A stretch of 43,729 nt of DNA, taken from the NCBI RefSeq assembly GCF_025403405.1, contig NZ_JANEZT010000008.1, positions 1 through 43,729 on the forward strand, given 5' to 3'. Both the position numbers and the translations under genes were made by a program. Within the stretch, counting starts at the first letter, position 1, and each line of letters begins with the position of its first letter. Source of the stretch: Frankia tisae. GTDB lineage: Bacteria > Actinomycetota > Actinomycetes > Frankiales > Frankiaceae. Of the stretch, positions 9,166 through 17,983 are shown piece after piece. The notes beneath the pieces were generated by a model. That model was not told where the DNA came from. It saw only the letters and a program-made list of their open reading frames with translations, and made no database searches.

Positions 9166-10686
9166 ATGGCGCAAACAATAGGTGACGGCAGAGGCCCTCT
9201 GCCCGGCGCGTCGAGGGCGCGCCTCGGGCTGCCCGAACGGGCGGGTACGGTCGCGGTCGTGCGCGCGGATCAGTCGGCCCCGTCCGCCGGGCCGCCCCGC
9301 CCGCCGGCCCCGGAGCCGGCCGCCGTCGGCGGCCCGGTGGCCACATCCCGGACCGGTCCGGGTGCCCCCCGTCTGACCGCCGGTCGGTTGTGGGGTGCCT
9401 GGCTGCTCAGCCGGGCGCTGCTCGTCGTCGGGGTCCTGGCCGGCCAGACGTTCGGTGCTCAGCAGAGTGTCCTGGGCGATCTTCGAATCTACGCCGGCTG
9501 GGCGCACGATCTCGGCCACGGCGGCGGCCTGCCCGTCGGTGATGATCGCTGGCAGTACCCGCCTGCAGCGGCGGTCGCGCTCGTGCTACCGGAGCTGGCT
9601 CACACCCTTTCGGCGGTGCCCTATCGAGTGGCGTTCCTCGTGCTGACCCTTCTCGCCGACCTCGCGGTGACCGCCGCGCTGGCGCGGCGCGACCGAGGCG
9701 CGGCGCTGTTCTGGGTGGTCGGGATCACCGCGCTGGGTCCGGTGGCACTGGCCCGGTTCGACCTGCTACCGGCGGCGGCGGCGGTCGCCACGGTGCTCGC
9801 CGTGTCGCGCGCCCGGTTCGGCCGCGCCGGATTCCACCTCGGCGTCGGGGCGCTGCTCAAAGTGTGGCCGTTGTTGCTGCTGGTCGCGGTGCCGGTCCCG
9901 GCGGGCTCGCCGGCACGGTGGCCGGCCTGGCTGCGAGCGGGGGCGGCCCGCCTGGTCGGCGGGTTGCTGGGCGCCGTGGTGCTGCTCGCCGCCGTCGGAG
10001 CGCTGACCGGATGGTGGCGCGACGCCCTCGGCTTCCTCGGCGCGCAGCAGGCCCGCGGGCTGCAGGTCGAGGCGGTGGCCGCGACGCCGTTCGTCGTCGC
10101 CCACATGCTCGGCGGGCCGGCGCCGGACTACTCCTACGGTTCCCTGCAGTTCGGTGGCTCGGTGGCGCGCGCCGTCGCCACGGCGTGCAGTCTGCTCGAG
10201 GTCGTCGCCATCGTCGTCGCGGCGGTGTGGTGGTGGACGCGGGGCCGGCTGCCGGCGGGTGACGGGGCAGCCCGGGCGGTGGCCGGGACGCTCGCCGGGC
10301 GAGCCCTCGCGCTCGTCGTCGTGGTCGTCGTCACCGCCCGGGTGCTCAGCCCGCAGTACCTCGTGTGGATCCTCGCGCTGGTGGCCGTGGGGCTCGCAGT
10401 GGACCCGGCGGCCACGAGCGGCACCGACGGCACCGGTACCGGCGGCCGGCCGCGGGGGCCGCGGGGGCGGTTGCCGGTGGCGCTGCTGGCCTGCGTCGCG
10501 CTGACCCAGCTCATCTACCCGTGGCGGTACAACGACGTCATCCAGGGCCGGATCGTCCTGAGCCTGCTGCTGGTCGGGCGCAACCTCGGTCTGATCATGG
10601 TGTGTTGGTGGGCGGTGCGGGCCGCCGCCGCGGCGCCAGCAGTGCGGTTGCGGCCCCGGCCGCGAGGGCCAGCGCGGCGACGGTGA
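9166..10686 (+). CDS. GT87 (DUF2029)-like membrane mannosyltransferase
   Basis: A polytopic protein of up to 506 residues with roughly ten membrane segments after a Pro/Ala-rich cytoplasmic N-terminus (about residues 30-70). The conserved region GDLRIYAGWAHDLGHGG followed by WQYPPAA, with an acidic residue after the first membrane segment, matches GT-C enzymes of family GT87, which take mannose from polyprenyl-phosphate-mannose for phosphoinositide mannoside or lipoglycan building. The C-terminal part has PQYLVWILAL, also typical. The start is uncertain (ATG 9166 or GTG 9259, neither with a strong ribosome site). Its 3' end overlaps the convergent MptB-like gene by 92 bases. The acceptor is unknown. 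Confidence 0.75.
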   Translation: MAQTIGDGRGPLPGASRARLGLPERAGTVAVVRADQSAPSAGPPRPPAPEPAAVGGPVATSRTGPGAPRLTAGRLWGAWLLSRALLVVGVLAGQTFGAQQSVLGDLRIYAGWAHDLGHGGGLPVGDDRWQYPPAAAVALVLPELAHTLSAVPYRVAFLVLTLLADLAVTAALARRDRGAALFWVVGITALGPVALARFDLLPAAAAVATVLAVSRARFGRAGFHLGVGALLKVWPLLLLVAVPVPAGSPARWPAWLRAGAARLVGGLLGAVVLLAAVGALTGWWRDALGFLGAQQARGLQVEAVAATPFVVAHMLGGPAPDYSYGSLQFGGSVARAVATACSLLEVVAIVVAAVWWWTRGRLPAGDGAARAVAGTLAGRALALVVVVVVTARVLSPQYLVWILALVAVGLAVDPAATSGTDGTGTGGRPRGPRGRLPVALLACVALTQLIYPWRYNDVIQGRIVLSLLLVGRNLGLIMVCWWAVRAAAAAPAVRLRPRPRGPARRR

Positions 10687-12394
10687 CGAGGGCGGCCACG
10701 CCGGTGGTGCCGAGCAGCCGCCAGGTGGCCGCGAGCGGGGGGAGGGTCGCGACGCACAACAAGGTGGAGGCCAGGACCAGCACGGCCGCGGTGCGCCCCG
10801 CGGCCGTGCCCGCCAGCGCCCCCCCTCGCCGTCCGGCCGGGGCGCCGCGTGCCGCGAGGACGGCGAGCGGCGCCAGGCACAGCGCGAGGTACCAGGGGTA
10901 GACCACCGGATTGCCGAGCGCCACTGCCAGACCACCGAACCCGACGACGACCAGGTCGGGCCGATGGTCGGCGAGGGCCCGAAACGCCCGGTCGCCGCCC
11001 GCCGGCGGCGTCCCGGCGGACGATGTTTCGGCGGAAGATGCCCCGACGGGTGGCGTTCCGACGGGTGGTGTCTCGGCGGGTGGTGTCCGGCGCCAGGCGC
11101 GCAGGGCGAGCGCGAGGACGACGGCCGCCGCGGCCGCGAGGCACAGCGCCCGGGTCACCCGCTGCGACGTGCCGTCCGCGGGATGTACGCCGACCAGCGC
11201 GAGCACGCCGTCGGCCGCCGTGGCGAGGATCGAGGCGGGAGCGATTCCGGTGGTCACGGCGCCCGATGTCGACAGCGCCCGGATCCAGGTCGGGCCGAAA
11301 CCCGCGGCGGCGATGCTCAGGCCCGAGGCGACGGCGACGGCGACGACGTCCGCGGTGAGGCGCACGGCGCCCGCCCGCAGCGGCCGGGGCGCCCGCCGCG
11401 CGGCCAGCAGGTGGGCCAGCACCAGCCAACCGACGCAGAGCAGGGCGGTCGCCTTGACGTTGCCCGCGAGGCACGCCAGTCCAGTCGCGGCCGCGCCCGC
11501 AACGATCCCACCCACCTCGGCCCGCCCCGAGTTCGCCGCCTGCGAGTTCGCCGCCTGCGAGTTCCCCGCCTGCGGGTGCGGCCCCGTCGCGCGGCGGGTG
11601 GCGCGGTCCACTACGAGGGCGGCGACGACGAGCATGGCGGCGATCGCGTCGAGGTGCGCGCTGCCGACGAGGTGGATGACGACCACGGGGTTCGCCGCGA
11701 CCAGGACCGCAACCGCTTGGCGCCGGGTCGGCTCGGACCCGGCGAGGCGCAGCGACAGGCCGATCATGGCGATCGTGGCGAGGACGGCGACCACTCGGAG
11801 CACCACGACGGTGCCGGCGGGCCCGCCGCCGATCGCCGCCGCGGCCTTCTCGACCGCGACCGCGGCGCCGCCGTAGGGGGTGTGGGTGTGCCACCAGCGC
11901 GGGTCGACCGCCCGCACGAACGCCCGGCCCGAACCGTCCGGCGCCCCGGCCGTCAGCAGGGTGGCCACGCCGTGGGTCGCCGGGTCCAGGCCGAGCCGGG
12001 CCAGCTCGCCCTGGGCGGCGTAGGCGTATACGTCCCGGCTGAACAGCGGCGGCCCGACGGCGAAGGGCAGGCTCCATGCGACGGCCGCTGCGAGCCCGGC
12101 GCGGGTGGACACCCGCCCGGCGGCCATCGCGCCTACCAGGAGAGCCCAGCACAGACACAGCGTGATGACGCTGAGCGCGGACATCCCGGCCAGAACGCCC
12201 CTTGCCGTCTCCGTCGTTGGGGTCGATGGGAGAATTCCCAGCCAGGATGAGGGATCGGTGACGTACGGATCGCGTGGGCCGAGCCGCCCCTCGGCCAGCA
12301 TGGCCGCGACCGCGGCGCCGGTTCCGCCGATGATCAGCCAGATGGCGCTGGTCGAGGCCCTGTTGGCGGACGGTCCGCGGCCGCCGCGCGCCAC
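10595..12394 (-). CDS. MptB-like polyprenol-phosphomannose alpha-1,6-mannosyltransferase
   Basis: A GT-C membrane protein with about a dozen membrane segments. The loop PPLFSRDVYAYAAQGELARLGLDP with DPRWWHTHTPYGG is diagnostic of the MptB family, which extends the mannan core of lipomannan-like glycans outside the membrane. Two hydrophilic loops carry in-frame tandem repeats: NSQAA-type near 11529-11573 and a Thr/Ser-Pro-Pro-Ala/Gly run near 11015-11095. The start is uncertain: the frame is open to 12613, but that would overlap the divergent gene that starts at 12502 with a good ribosome site, and the extra residues look non-coding, so GTG 12394 (599 aa) is used. The acceptor glycan is inferred only from the family. 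Confidence 0.8.
   Translation of the reverse strand: MARGGRGPSANRASTSAIWLIIGGTGAAVAAMLAEGRLGPRDPYVTDPSSWLGILPSTPTTETARGVLAGMSALSVITLCLCWALLVGAMAAGRVSTRAGLAAAVAWSLPFAVGPPLFSRDVYAYAAQGELARLGLDPATHGVATLLTAGAPDGSGRAFVRAVDPRWWHTHTPYGGAAVAVEKAAAAIGGGPAGTVVVLRVVAVLATIAMIGLSLRLAGSEPTRRQAVAVLVAANPVVVIHLVGSAHLDAIAAMLVVAALVVDRATRRATGPHPQAGNSQAANSQAANSGRAEVGGIVAGAAATGLACLAGNVKATALLCVGWLVLAHLLAARRAPRPLRAGAVRLTADVVAVAVASGLSIAAAGFGPTWIRALSTSGAVTTGIAPASILATAADGVLALVGVHPADGTSQRVTRALCLAAAAAVVLALALRAWRRTPPAETPPVGTPPVGASSAETSSAGTPPAGGDRAFRALADHRPDLVVVGFGGLAVALGNPVVYPWYLALCLAPLAVLAARGAPAGRRGGALAGTAAGRTAAVLVLASTLLCVATLPPLAATWRLLGTTGVAALVTVAALALAAGAATALLAPRRRPAPPTNTP
11529..11573. repeat. 15-bp in-frame tandem repeat in the MptB-like gene
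   Basis: GAGTTCGCCGCCTGC at 11529 and 11544 and GAGTTCCCCGCCTGC at 11559, encoding repeated Ala-Asn-Ser-Gln-Ala on the minus strand in a hydrophilic loop. Confidence 0.9.
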
Positions 12395-12501
12395 CGAAGA
12401 GGAGGTGGTCGCGGCCGGCCGGTCGCCTGCCGGTGGGCCGGCGGGAGATGATCGGTGGGATGCGGCGGACGGACCGTCGTCGACGCCTTGGGAGGTCGCG
12501 G

Positions 12502-14244
12502 GTGACAGCGCTCGCGGCGCCCGGCTCCCCGGTCGACGCCACGCCCGGTAGTCGGCCGATGGCATCGCTTGTGGCGCTGCCGGCCGGCGAGACCGAGTCT
12601 CGCGTGGCTCCACTGCCTCAGACCCCCTTCATCGCCCTCGAGCCGCCGCGGCACCACGGGCCGGTTGTGCGGGGCCTGCTCGTTGTCGTCGCGGCCGTGC
12701 GCCGGTGGCCCTGGACGCTGACCGCGGCACTGTGCCTGCTGTGCGTCGGGCTCGGCGTGACCGGCCCCGACACCCCCGCCCAGGAGTACCGGGTGTGGCT
12801 GTTCCGCCACGGCGGGGCGGTCCTCTGGGACGATCAATGGTACGGCGGCCACACCATACCCGGGTACAGCGTGCTGTTCCCGCCGCTCGGTGCGCTGTTG
12901 GGGGTCCAGCTCCTGGGCGCGATCTCCTGCGTCGCCTCCACGGTGATCGTGACCCGGCTGCTGCGTGGGCCGGGTCGGCGGTCGGGGCAGGACCTCGTCC
13001 TCGTCTGGTTCGCCGTGGCGACGGTGTCGAACCTCGTCGTCGGGCGGATGCCGTTTGCCCTCGGCATGGCGTTCGGTGCGCTGGCGCTGCTCGGGGCCCG
13101 TGAACGCCGGGCGAAGCTGACCTGGGCCGGCGCCATGCTGTCATCGCTGGCCTCGCCCCTGGCCGCCGGTTTCGTGCTGCTCGTCGGCGCCGCGCTGCTG
13201 CTGACCATCGGCTGGCGGCGCGTGCTGCCGTTCGCCGGAGCCGGGGCCGGCATCGTCGTCGCGCTCGCCTTCCCCGAGGACGGCTACCAACCGTTCCCGG
13301 CGCTGACCTTCCTGTCGTTGCTGGCGCTCATCGCGGTGGGACTGCTGGTGGTCCCGAAGGGCGCCCGGGCGATCCGGCACGGCCTGCTGTTGTGGGCGGC
13401 TGCGGCGGCGCTGTTCTTCTTCATCCCCTCCCAGGTCGGGGGGAACATCACCCGGCCGGCGACGCTGCTGGCCGGCCCCGCGGCGGCACTGCTGCTCGCC
13501 GACCGTCGCCGGGTGCTCGCGATCGTGGCGATCCCGCTGATCGGCTGGCAGATCGGCCCGATCCACGGCGCGCTGCTCACCCAGGGCGATCGGTCCTCGT
13601 CCGCCGGGTACTACACCGAGCTGCTCGACTACCTCGACCGCGGCGCTCCGGTGCCGGCCGGCCGGGTCGAGGTTCCGTTCACCCGGGCCCACTGGGAGGC
13701 GCGCTTCGTGGCGCCGAGCGTGCCGATGGCCCGGGGCTGGCTGCGCCAGCTCGACAGCAAGTACAACGCGCTGTTCTACGACGGCAGCCTCAACGCCGAG
13801 ACCTACCACGAGTGGCTGCTCGCCCGGGGCATCCGCTACGTCGCCCTGCCCGACGTGGAGCTCGACCCGTCCGCCGTCGCGGAGGCGAAACTGCTGCGGG
13901 CGGGCCTGCCCTACCTCGAGCTCGCCTGGCAGAACCCGCACTGGAAGGTCTGGCTCGTCACCGATTCCCCCGGCCTGGTGCAGGGGCCGGCGAGCCTCAC
14001 CGAGCTCGGGGTGAGCTCGGTGGCCGTGCGCTTCCGCACGCCGGGGGTCGCCACCGTGCTCGTCCACTACACGCCCTACTGGCGGCTGTCGGAGGGCAGG
14101 GCGTGCGTGTTCCGCGCCGCCGGCGGCTGGACGGGCATCCTCACCGAGGCGGCCGGGCCGGTGCGCCTGTCCGCCCGGCTCTCGGTCGACGGCCTGACCC
14201 GGGCCAGCGCCCTGGACTGTCCGGTGGACCAGCGCATCTCCTGA
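12502..14244 (+). CDS. Polytopic membrane protein of unknown function (GT-C-like layout)
   Basis: A 580-aa protein I cannot assign to a named family. It has a cytoplasmic N-terminus of about 55 residues, around ten membrane segments (about 60-370) and a soluble C-terminal domain of some 200 residues, probably extracytoplasmic. After the first membrane segment comes DDQWYGGHTIPGYSVLFPP, resembling the first outer loop of GT-C glycosyltransferases; the C-terminal part (RGWLRQLDSKYNALFYDG, LLARGIRYVALPDVELD) resembles the soluble domains of YfhO-like or arabinosyltransferase-like membrane proteins. The start GTG 12502 has GGGAGG six bases upstream. It is divergent from the MptB-like gene and near the GT87-like gene, so a role in envelope glycan assembly is inferred from context. 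Confidence 0.7.
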   Translation: MTALAAPGSPVDATPGSRPMASLVALPAGETESRVAPLPQTPFIALEPPRHHGPVVRGLLVVVAAVRRWPWTLTAALCLLCVGLGVTGPDTPAQEYRVWLFRHGGAVLWDDQWYGGHTIPGYSVLFPPLGALLGVQLLGAISCVASTVIVTRLLRGPGRRSGQDLVLVWFAVATVSNLVVGRMPFALGMAFGALALLGARERRAKLTWAGAMLSSLASPLAAGFVLLVGAALLLTIGWRRVLPFAGAGAGIVVALAFPEDGYQPFPALTFLSLLALIAVGLLVVPKGARAIRHGLLLWAAAAALFFFIPSQVGGNITRPATLLAGPAAALLLADRRRVLAIVAIPLIGWQIGPIHGALLTQGDRSSSAGYYTELLDYLDRGAPVPAGRVEVPFTRAHWEARFVAPSVPMARGWLRQLDSKYNALFYDGSLNAETYHEWLLARGIRYVALPDVELDPSAVAEAKLLRAGLPYLELAWQNPHWKVWLVTDSPGLVQGPASLTELGVSSVAVRFRTPGVATVLVHYTPYWRLSEGRACVFRAAGGWTGILTEAAGPVRLSARLSVDGLTRASALDCPVDQRIS

Positions 14245-14274
14245 CGGCGGCTCCGCTCGGGGCCAGCCGGGAAG

Positions 14275-16176
14275 TCAGGCGGGGTCGTCGAGGCGGACGA
14301 TGCGCAGCCCCACATGGGCGAGGATCGCCGGCAGGCTGCGGATGACATCGCGGGCGCGTTCCCGGTCGGTCTCGGGCAATGCCGACCAGTCGACGATCGC
14401 GGGGTGGCGGCGGTCGGGACCGTTCTGCTGGGTCGGGCCCAGGGCGTAGCCGTGGACCTCCCGCTCCCGGCGCCACCGCTGGTGTTCCTGCTGGGCGAGC
14501 TCGTCGATCTCGTCCGCGGCGAACGCGAAGTCGGTGTCGGCCTCCCCGGCCGGCATCAGCATCAGCGTCTGTGCCGCCTGCAGGATCTCCCCGAACTGGG
14601 CGGCCTGCGCCCGGTTGGAGTCCCGCAGGTCATCCGGGAGCTCCTCCCACCCCACCATCGCCGGCCTGGACCCCATCGCGATGCCCCGGCGGCGTTCCGC
14701 CGCCAGATAGCGCTCGTGGCTCGCCCGGGCGAAGCGTTCGATCAGGTCGGTGTCGCCGAGGTCGAGCGGGAGCGCCTCGTCGTTGACGGCGAAGAAGCGC
14801 ACGCCGCCCAGGAGGTCCTCCAGCAGTGGCCCCGGCAGCGGGGTCGATGGGCGGGGGAACGTCGGGCGGCCGAAGACGTCCTGCAGGCTGCGCTGCCGGC
14901 CGGTGCACACGATGACCGTGGTCCGCGCGACCCCGAATCGGCCGTTGAGCACCTGCGCCGCGTCCAGCCCGCACAGCAGCGCCCGTTCCTCGTCGCTCTG
15001 ACAGACGTAGACGAACTCGGGGGGCCCGTTGGGACCATCCGCTTCCATGACGGCCGGCGGCAGCTCGCTGTTCGGGGTGTTGTGACCGGTGAGCGCGACC
15101 CGGGTGAGCGCGGGTTCTCGGACGCGCAACGCGGCGAGTATCTCATCGGCCGCCGGATCGGCCACGGCGATGGGCAGCAGCGGGCCGGCCGCCCCGACCA
15201 GGGCCACCCAGCGGCGGGCCAGCTCCATCACCAGGGCGCGGCCGAGGCCTGACAGCCCGAGGACGGCCAGGGGCGCTGGTACGACGGGCGGTTCCTCCTC
15301 GTGATCCGGGGCGGCCCAGCTCGGCGGGTAGCGGTTGAGCAGGGCGCGCGCGCCGAGTACCTCGACGGCGAAGAAGTCCAGCCGGAATCCGCTGTCGTCG
15401 TTGAACCCGATCCGTCGGGCACGCAGGTGCGGGATCAGGGAGAGGTCGCCTACCTGGGCCACGCAGCGCAGCGGCTGCTCCGCCCGGTCGGCGGCCAGAC
15501 GCCGGGCGGCAAGGGCGATGGCCAGGTTCGACGAGGTGTCCGGCAGGCAGCCGTAGACCACGTCCGCGCGGGCGACCCCGGCCTTCGCCAGCACCAGCGG
15601 CTCCATCGGGTCGCCGACGACCCGCAGCAGGCCGGGCGGGAGTTCGGCGTCCGGATACTCCCGCTCCGCGTCCTCGGCGACCAGCACCACCCGTTTGGAC
15701 CGGGAGAGCTTGTCGACGAGCGCGGACGCCGTGGGACCGGTACCGCACACGATGACGTGATGGCGGGCGTGGCGGGCCCGGAAGCGTTCGAAGCGCTGGG
15801 CGAAGATCGTGCTTACGCCGTCGGCGACTCCGACGGCCGTCGCCACCGGCGCGAGGAACCGCGCTATCTCCAGCGCCAGCGGGTACCGCCCGCCGTTCTG
15901 GAAGACCGTCCCGTCGGCGAGGAAGAGAGTCGCGGTGAAGAACACGATGTTGGGCCAGTTGAACATCGCCGGCTCACTGCGGAACTGCCGGTACATCCCG
16001 ATCAGGCCGAGGCTGAACGCGATCACCCCGAGGACGGCGAACGTCCCCAGCAGATGACGGCGCAGCCAGCGGGCCAGCCGGCCGGCGACAGGCTGCGGGC
16101 GGGCCACCCAGCGTTCGAGCCGATGCCCGACGCCGCCGCGCCCGCCCCGGCCGCCGGGTGCGCCGCGGCTGATCAC
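14275..16176 (-). CDS. 2-TM tandem RCK/TrkA-N protein with C-terminal RyR domain
   Basis: A 633-aa protein. Two membrane segments (about 41-61 and 99-125) flank a hydrophobic pore-like stretch (NIVFFTATLFLADG), as in 2-TM ion channels, but the potassium filter TVGYG is absent. A TrkA-N/RCK Rossmann domain follows (VIVCGTGPTAS, about 139-250), then a second Rossmann-like unit (LAVLGLSGLGRALV, about 301-420). The C-terminus (about 560-626; QQEHQRWRREREVHGYALGP, HPAIVDWSALP) is a RyR domain, named from ryanodine receptors and found in predicted bacterial nucleotide- or ligand-sensing proteins. It could be a ligand-gated channel or an NAD-binding membrane sensor. It lies 81 bases downstream of the PP2C gene on the same strand. 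The start GTG 16176 is not well supported. Confidence 0.8.
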   Translation of the reverse strand: MISRGAPGGRGGRGGVGHRLERWVARPQPVAGRLARWLRRHLLGTFAVLGVIAFSLGLIGMYRQFRSEPAMFNWPNIVFFTATLFLADGTVFQNGGRYPLALEIARFLAPVATAVGVADGVSTIFAQRFERFRARHARHHVIVCGTGPTASALVDKLSRSKRVVLVAEDAEREYPDAELPPGLLRVVGDPMEPLVLAKAGVARADVVYGCLPDTSSNLAIALAARRLAADRAEQPLRCVAQVGDLSLIPHLRARRIGFNDDSGFRLDFFAVEVLGARALLNRYPPSWAAPDHEEEPPVVPAPLAVLGLSGLGRALVMELARRWVALVGAAGPLLPIAVADPAADEILAALRVREPALTRVALTGHNTPNSELPPAVMEADGPNGPPEFVYVCQSDEERALLCGLDAAQVLNGRFGVARTTVIVCTGRQRSLQDVFGRPTFPRPSTPLPGPLLEDLLGGVRFFAVNDEALPLDLGDTDLIERFARASHERYLAAERRRGIAMGSRPAMVGWEELPDDLRDSNRAQAAQFGEILQAAQTLMLMPAGEADTDFAFAADEIDELAQQEHQRWRREREVHGYALGPTQQNGPDRRHPAIVDWSALPETDRERARDVIRSLPAILAHVGLRIVRLDDPA

Positions 16177-16257
16177 CGTGGCCGTCCCGGCGGGATTGCC
16201 GAGGGCGGGATCGAGACCGCCGACGCCGGGTTCGCCGCGCCGGCCGTCCGATCGGCC

Positions 16258-17601
16258 TCACCGCGCGGAGGGCTCGGATACCAGGTCGGCGACGACGATG
16301 GTGGTGTCATCGCGGGCTCCGGCGAGCAGGGCGGCTTCGACGAGGGCATCCGCGGCCCGCTCGGGCGGCTCGGAGCCCAGCTCGCCGAGCAGGCCGTCGA
16401 GCTGCTCGGGTGTCATCACCTTTGTGATGCCGTCGCTGGCGAGGACGACCCGGTCGCCAGCCCGGACCGGCTCGCTGAAGATGTCGGCCTCGATCTCGTC
16501 GGCGAGACCGACGGCATTCAGCAGCGGGCCGTTGCGAATCGCGTGCGGGGTGGTCAGCGCCCGCGGGCGCCCCCGGTTCGGCTGCAGCCACACCGAGCTG
16601 TCGCCGACATGGGCGACGGTGAGGTACTCGCCGGTGTTGTGCTGCCGGCCGAGGATGACGACGTCCAGCGTGCAGGCCATGCCCAGCCAGGTCGGTTCCT
16701 CCCGGGCCCGGGTACGGACCACCCGATTCGCCCGCTCCACCGCCTTGCGCAGACCCTCCAGGGGATCCTCGGCGTACTGAGGACGGAAGCCGGCCACGGT
16801 GGTGACGGTCAGCGTGGAGGCGATCTGGCCGGCGGCCTCGCCCCCGACGCCGTCCGAAACCGCCAGTAGGCCGTCCACGACGACGAACGCGTCCTCGTTG
16901 GGACCGCCGCGCTTGCCTCGGCGGGTCCGGCCGGCGGCGGCCAGCCGCAGCGGGGCGGCCGTGGTCTGCTCGGGCTCGGTGGCCATCAGATCGGTCGACT
17001 GCTCCCGCGGTGAGGCGGCGGCGGTGTTGGGATACGTGGTCGCCGTCGAGGTGCTCTCCCACCGTGGGTCGCCCGCGGCCGCTCGCCTGCCCGGCGGCTC
17101 GGCGCCCGGCGCGGCCGACTGCGCCACGAAGGTCGTCGTGGGCGGCGCGATCGGGTGGTCACCGGTCTGCGGGTCGTAGTAGCGGGTGGCGTCCTCCCGC
17201 TCGTCCTCGAAGGACTGGTGCTGATACGGCGGAGCGGCGGGGGGTGGAGTCCAGCCGGTCGCGTCGGGATCGCGACTGTTCTCCTCACCGACTGGAACCT
17301 GCGCGGTCACATCCCCTCCCCACGACTCGCCCGCTTCCGGGCCGTCGCCTGCGTCGTCGGCCGCCTGTGCGGCGGGGGGGACCGGCGCCGGCTCGGTGAA
17401 GCCCGGCACGATCCCATCCGGCGCGGCGGCGTCGGAGCTGTCTCGCAGCGGCACCGCACCGGAGCGATGCCGCTGATGGTCCAGTCCGCGGCCGCGGCGC
17501 TGGCTTCCCTGCCGAACCGGCCGGTTGTTCAGGGCGAAGAAGATCACCAGGGCTACCAGCAGCACCACGATGAGCATGATCGGCACCAGCGAGCTACCCA
17601 T
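16258..17601 (-). CDS. Membrane-anchored PP2C-type Ser/Thr protein phosphatase
   Basis: 447 aa from ATG 17601. One membrane segment (SLVPIMLIVVLLVALVIFFAL, about residues 3-24) is followed by a long Pro/Ala/Asp-rich linker (about 30-215) and a PP2C domain (218-447). Metal-binding acids are present: NED (Asp237), SDGVGG (Asp250), SDGITK (Asp390) and ARDDTT (Asp431), plus HVGDSSVWL. It should dephosphorylate Ser/Thr proteins, metal-dependent; the side of the membrane it faces depends on topology, and cytoplasmic is expected. ATG 17601 is chosen for the AGGACGGAGG just upstream; more upstream codons in frame look non-coding. It sits between the GAP1-like gene and the RCK-RyR gene on one strand; no kinase lies in the window. 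Confidence 0.85.
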   Translation of the reverse strand: MGSSLVPIMLIVVLLVALVIFFALNNRPVRQGSQRRGRGLDHQRHRSGAVPLRDSSDAAAPDGIVPGFTEPAPVPPAAQAADDAGDGPEAGESWGGDVTAQVPVGEENSRDPDATGWTPPPAAPPYQHQSFEDEREDATRYYDPQTGDHPIAPPTTTFVAQSAAPGAEPPGRRAAAGDPRWESTSTATTYPNTAAASPREQSTDLMATEPEQTTAAPLRLAAAGRTRRGKRGGPNEDAFVVVDGLLAVSDGVGGEAAGQIASTLTVTTVAGFRPQYAEDPLEGLRKAVERANRVVRTRAREEPTWLGMACTLDVVILGRQHNTGEYLTVAHVGDSSVWLQPNRGRPRALTTPHAIRNGPLLNAVGLADEIEADIFSEPVRAGDRVVLASDGITKVMTPEQLDGLLGELGSEPPERAADALVEAALLAGARDDTTIVVADLVSEPSAR

Positions 17602-17700
17602 GGCCTCCGTCCTCGCCGAACCATTCATGATCACGCTGTCGGACGTGTCGCCAGCCGTCCTTCTCCTACCCAAGGGCATCGGCGCACCGCTAACCCCTGG

Positions 17701-17720
17701 TGTGTCGCGACACCGACACA
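17701..17720. promoter_or_regulatory. Compound palindrome upstream of the PP2C gene
   Basis: TGTGTCGCGACACCGACACA contains the perfect 12-bp palindrome GTGTCGCGACAC and an overlapping outer pair TGTGTCG / CGACACA. It is about 100 bases before the PP2C start and could be a repressor or activator site. No regulator is known. Confidence 0.4.
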
Positions 17721-17828
17721 GGTGCTGGTCATTGTTCCAGACTCCAACGACCCCGAGTAGAGCGAACGGGACAGCCACGGTGGTCGTTTCACCGGTCGGG
17801 CGCGGCGGCGGGACCGCGGCACCCCGGA

Positions 17829-17878
17829 GGCACCCGCCCGCCCGGCCGCCGTCGACGTGCCGCCGCCGGGCGGGTGCC
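17829..17878 (-). terminator. Hairpin after the GAP1-like gene, possible terminator
   Basis: GGCACCCGCCC (17829-17839) pairs with GGGCGGGTGCC (17868-17878), an 11-bp perfect stem, with further GC pairing inside the 28-base loop. It lies about 105 bases past the stop codon of the 17984-21481 gene. No T-run follows, as is common for actinobacterial terminators. Confidence 0.5.
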
Positions 17879-17983
17879 TGCCGGTGCCTGCTGCCCGCCG
17901 GACCCCGTGCCGGGCACGACGTGCCGTGGGAGCGCGCCGGGCGGGCTCGCGGTCGTCACCCGCCGGCCCGACGAACGGTGGTG

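Larger units (their letters stand above)
17602..17983. other. Gap between the GAP1-like and PP2C genes
   Basis: No gene seen in 382 bases. It holds a hairpin at 17829-17878 after the GAP1-like stop codon and a palindrome at 17701-17720 before the PP2C gene, so the PP2C/RCK-RyR pair probably has its own promoter. Confidence 0.6.

Noticed and set aside
12395-12613. N-terminal extension of the MptB-like protein to 12613
   Set aside because: It would overlap the divergent gene starting at 12502; the residues are Arg/Pro/Ala-rich without membrane segments. Not excluded, only less likely.
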